A stretch of DNA of 6,399 nt from Actinomycetota bacterium (lineage in GTDB: Bacteria > Actinomycetota > Actinomycetes > Actinomycetales > Microbacteriaceae): the NCBI GenBank assembly GCA_009704155.1, contig WLES01000051.1, positions 1 through 6,399 on the forward strand, in the 5' to 3' direction. The notes under the pieces were generated by a model. It saw nothing but the letters and a program-made list of their open reading frames with translations, was not told the DNA's origin and made no database searches. Position 1 is the first letter of the stretch. Every line of letters starts with the position of its first letter. Below are positions 5,224-6,399 of this stretch, piece by piece. The position numbers were made by a program, and so were the translations under genes.

Positions 5224-6399
5224 TCACTGTTCGCGGAGGCCCCAGGCTTGACCGTATCCGCCGTCGGATTCAGGCGCGGCCATGAGGTCGAGGAAGGGCT
5301 TGGCGTCGAACGCCTCTGGGCCGAGCACTCCAGCACCAGACCACGCACCTGTAGCTAGAAGCTCCATTGCAATAACGGGGTTGAGAGCGGTCTGCCACAC
5401 GACACACTGGCTTTCGTACTCTGCCATCGTCCACGCGTTGTCACTCACGTGATACAGGTAGACCTCTCGTGCGTTTCCGTCTTTACCCTTACCGGTCACC
5501 CACACACCGGCGCACGTCTTTCCGGTCATTCTTGGGCCGATCGTTGCGGGGTCAGGCAACGCCGCTGCCACAACATCGCGTGGAGATACCTCGACCGGGC
5601 CGTTCGCGCTTCGCACACGAATGGGGGTGTTGGAATCGAGGTGGAGCTGGTGAAGTGTCTTCAGCACACCGATGAACTCGTCACCGAGGCCGTATTTGAA
5701 GGTGACGCGCTTCGCCGGAAGCCAGCGAGGCATCATCAGCACTTCTTCGTGTTCGACGTTGACGCACTCGACCGGTCCGATTCCTTCGGGGAAGTCGAAA
5801 ACCTCTGGCTCGCTGAAAGGCTCAGTTGTGAACCACCCCTTGTCTTTCTCCCAGACAACGGGAGGGTTGAGGCACTCTTCAATCGTCGTCCAAATGCTGA
5901 AGCTGGGCGCGAAAATCTCATTGCCTTCGTCATCAAACACCGCGAGGTTTGCGCCATCACGCGTACCCAGTTCGTCGATCTCGCTGAACAAGTGGTCAAC
6001 CGCGTATCGGGCAAAAACATTTGAGAGTCCAGGCTCCACGCCAATTCCAACGAGAGCAAGCCGGCCAGCCGATTCCCACGTGTCGTGAGCGGCAAACTGT
6101 TCGTCACCGAGTTTCACACCCGTTTCGGAATACGGCTTCGTTGGGTGAGGTTCGGACAGGCTCATCGCCATGTCGAGGTAGTCGGCACCTGCAGCAATAG
6201 CCCCAGCGAAAATCGACTGGACGAACTTCGGTTCGACAGCGTTCATCACATGCGTTGCACCGTGACGCTTCGCGACCTCAGCAACGACTTCCGGCTTCGA
6301 CGCGTCGATTGAATCGGCGATGAATCGTGAAGCAACCGACTCTCCGTGTTTTTCCCGAATCCACTCGATAGTGTGTTCCGCTCGCGACTTGTCGTAATC
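5224..6399 (-). CDS. Saccharopine dehydrogenase family oxidoreductase (N-terminus cut by window)
   Basis: The frame is open from the window edge (6399) to TGA at 5224-5226 and gives 391 visible residues. The GTG/ATG codons near 6249 are internal, because upstream sequence in frame (DYDKSRAEHTIEWIREKHG at the edge) is clearly part of the protein. It begins at what looks like the end of the second Rossmann strand, so only about 35-40 residues with the GxGxxG loop are missing. The visible Rossmann part contains VMNAVEPKFV (about 51-60) and GADYLDMA (about 71-78). A GIGVEPGLSNVFARYA segment (about 118-133) leads into the C-terminal domain, which ends with YHVSDN, YESQCVVWQTALNPV and ATGAWSGAGVLGPEAF. 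The family includes saccharopine, lysine and carboxynorspermidine dehydrogenases, all NAD(P)-dependent enzymes acting on amino-linked substrates. I cannot tell which reaction this one performs. It is on the same strand as vapBC, 102 bases upstream. Confidence 0.88.
   Translation of the reverse strand, partial: DYDKSRAEHTIEWIREKHGESVASRFIADSIDASKPEVVAEVAKRHGATHVMNAVEPKFVQSIFAGAIAAGADYLDMAMSLSEPHPTKPYSETGVKLGDEQFAAHDTWESAGRLALVGIGVEPGLSNVFARYAVDHLFSEIDELGTRDGANLAVFDDEGNEIFAPSFSIWTTIEECLNPPVVWEKDKGWFTTEPFSEPEVFDFPEGIGPVECVNVEHEEVLMMPRWLPAKRVTFKYGLGDEFIGVLKTLHQLHLDSNTPIRVRSANGPVEVSPRDVVAAALPDPATIGPRMTGKTCAGVWVTGKGKDGNAREVYLYHVSDNAWTMAEYESQCVVWQTALNPVIAMELLATGAWSGAGVLGPEAFDAKPFLDLMAAPESDGGYGQAWGLREQ

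Noticed and set aside
5449..6024. 191-codon open frame on the + strand inside the saccharopine-like gene
   Set aside because: It is antisense to a recognisable enzyme and shows no domain, so it is a shadow.

Overview
The window looks like the chromosome of an actinobacterium, plausibly in or near Microbacteriaceae. The basis is the moderately high GC codon use, frequent GTG starts, an actinobacterial-type L10 leader, and the sequence character of the ribosomal proteins, the PhoP/TrcR-like regulator and the saccharopine-dehydrogenase-like enzyme. This is inferred from reading the sequence, not from a database match.

Left part, + strand: the 3' end of rplK (L11) is followed by rplA (L1) and a strong intrinsic terminator at about 1026-1063. 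A complete two-component system comes next: an OmpR/PhoB-class response regulator and a membrane histidine kinase that overlap by 4 bases (GTGA). No intrinsic terminator follows the kinase. A putative promoter starts a few bases after its stop and leads into a structured 5' leader of about 180 nt. That leader has the features of the L10 autoregulatory leader and includes a textbook intrinsic terminator at 3407-3438. It is followed by rplJ (L10) and rplL (L7/L12). Two stalk operons (rplKA and rplJL) therefore flank a signalling operon, all reading the same way.

Right part, - strand: a 13-bp UUCG hairpin at 4444-4473 separates rplL from a convergent toxin-antitoxin pair. This pair is a PIN-domain (VapC-type) toxin preceded by a Phd/YefM-type antitoxin, again with a 4-base GTGA overlap. 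The antitoxin has a good promoter whose -10 box lies only 6 bases before its ATG, which suggests a leaderless mRNA. Upstream on the same strand is most of a saccharopine-dehydrogenase-family oxidoreductase, whose N-terminus is cut by the window edge.

Most of the window is conserved housekeeping sequence. I see no convincing wholly new system. The points most worth a second look are the L10 leader attenuator and its position directly behind the two-component system, the apparently leaderless vapB promoter with a direct repeat inside it, and the lineage-specific gene order around rplKA/rplJL. There are no tRNA or rRNA genes, CRISPR arrays or insertion sequences that I can see. The only gene-free stretch near 200 bases is the L10 leader.
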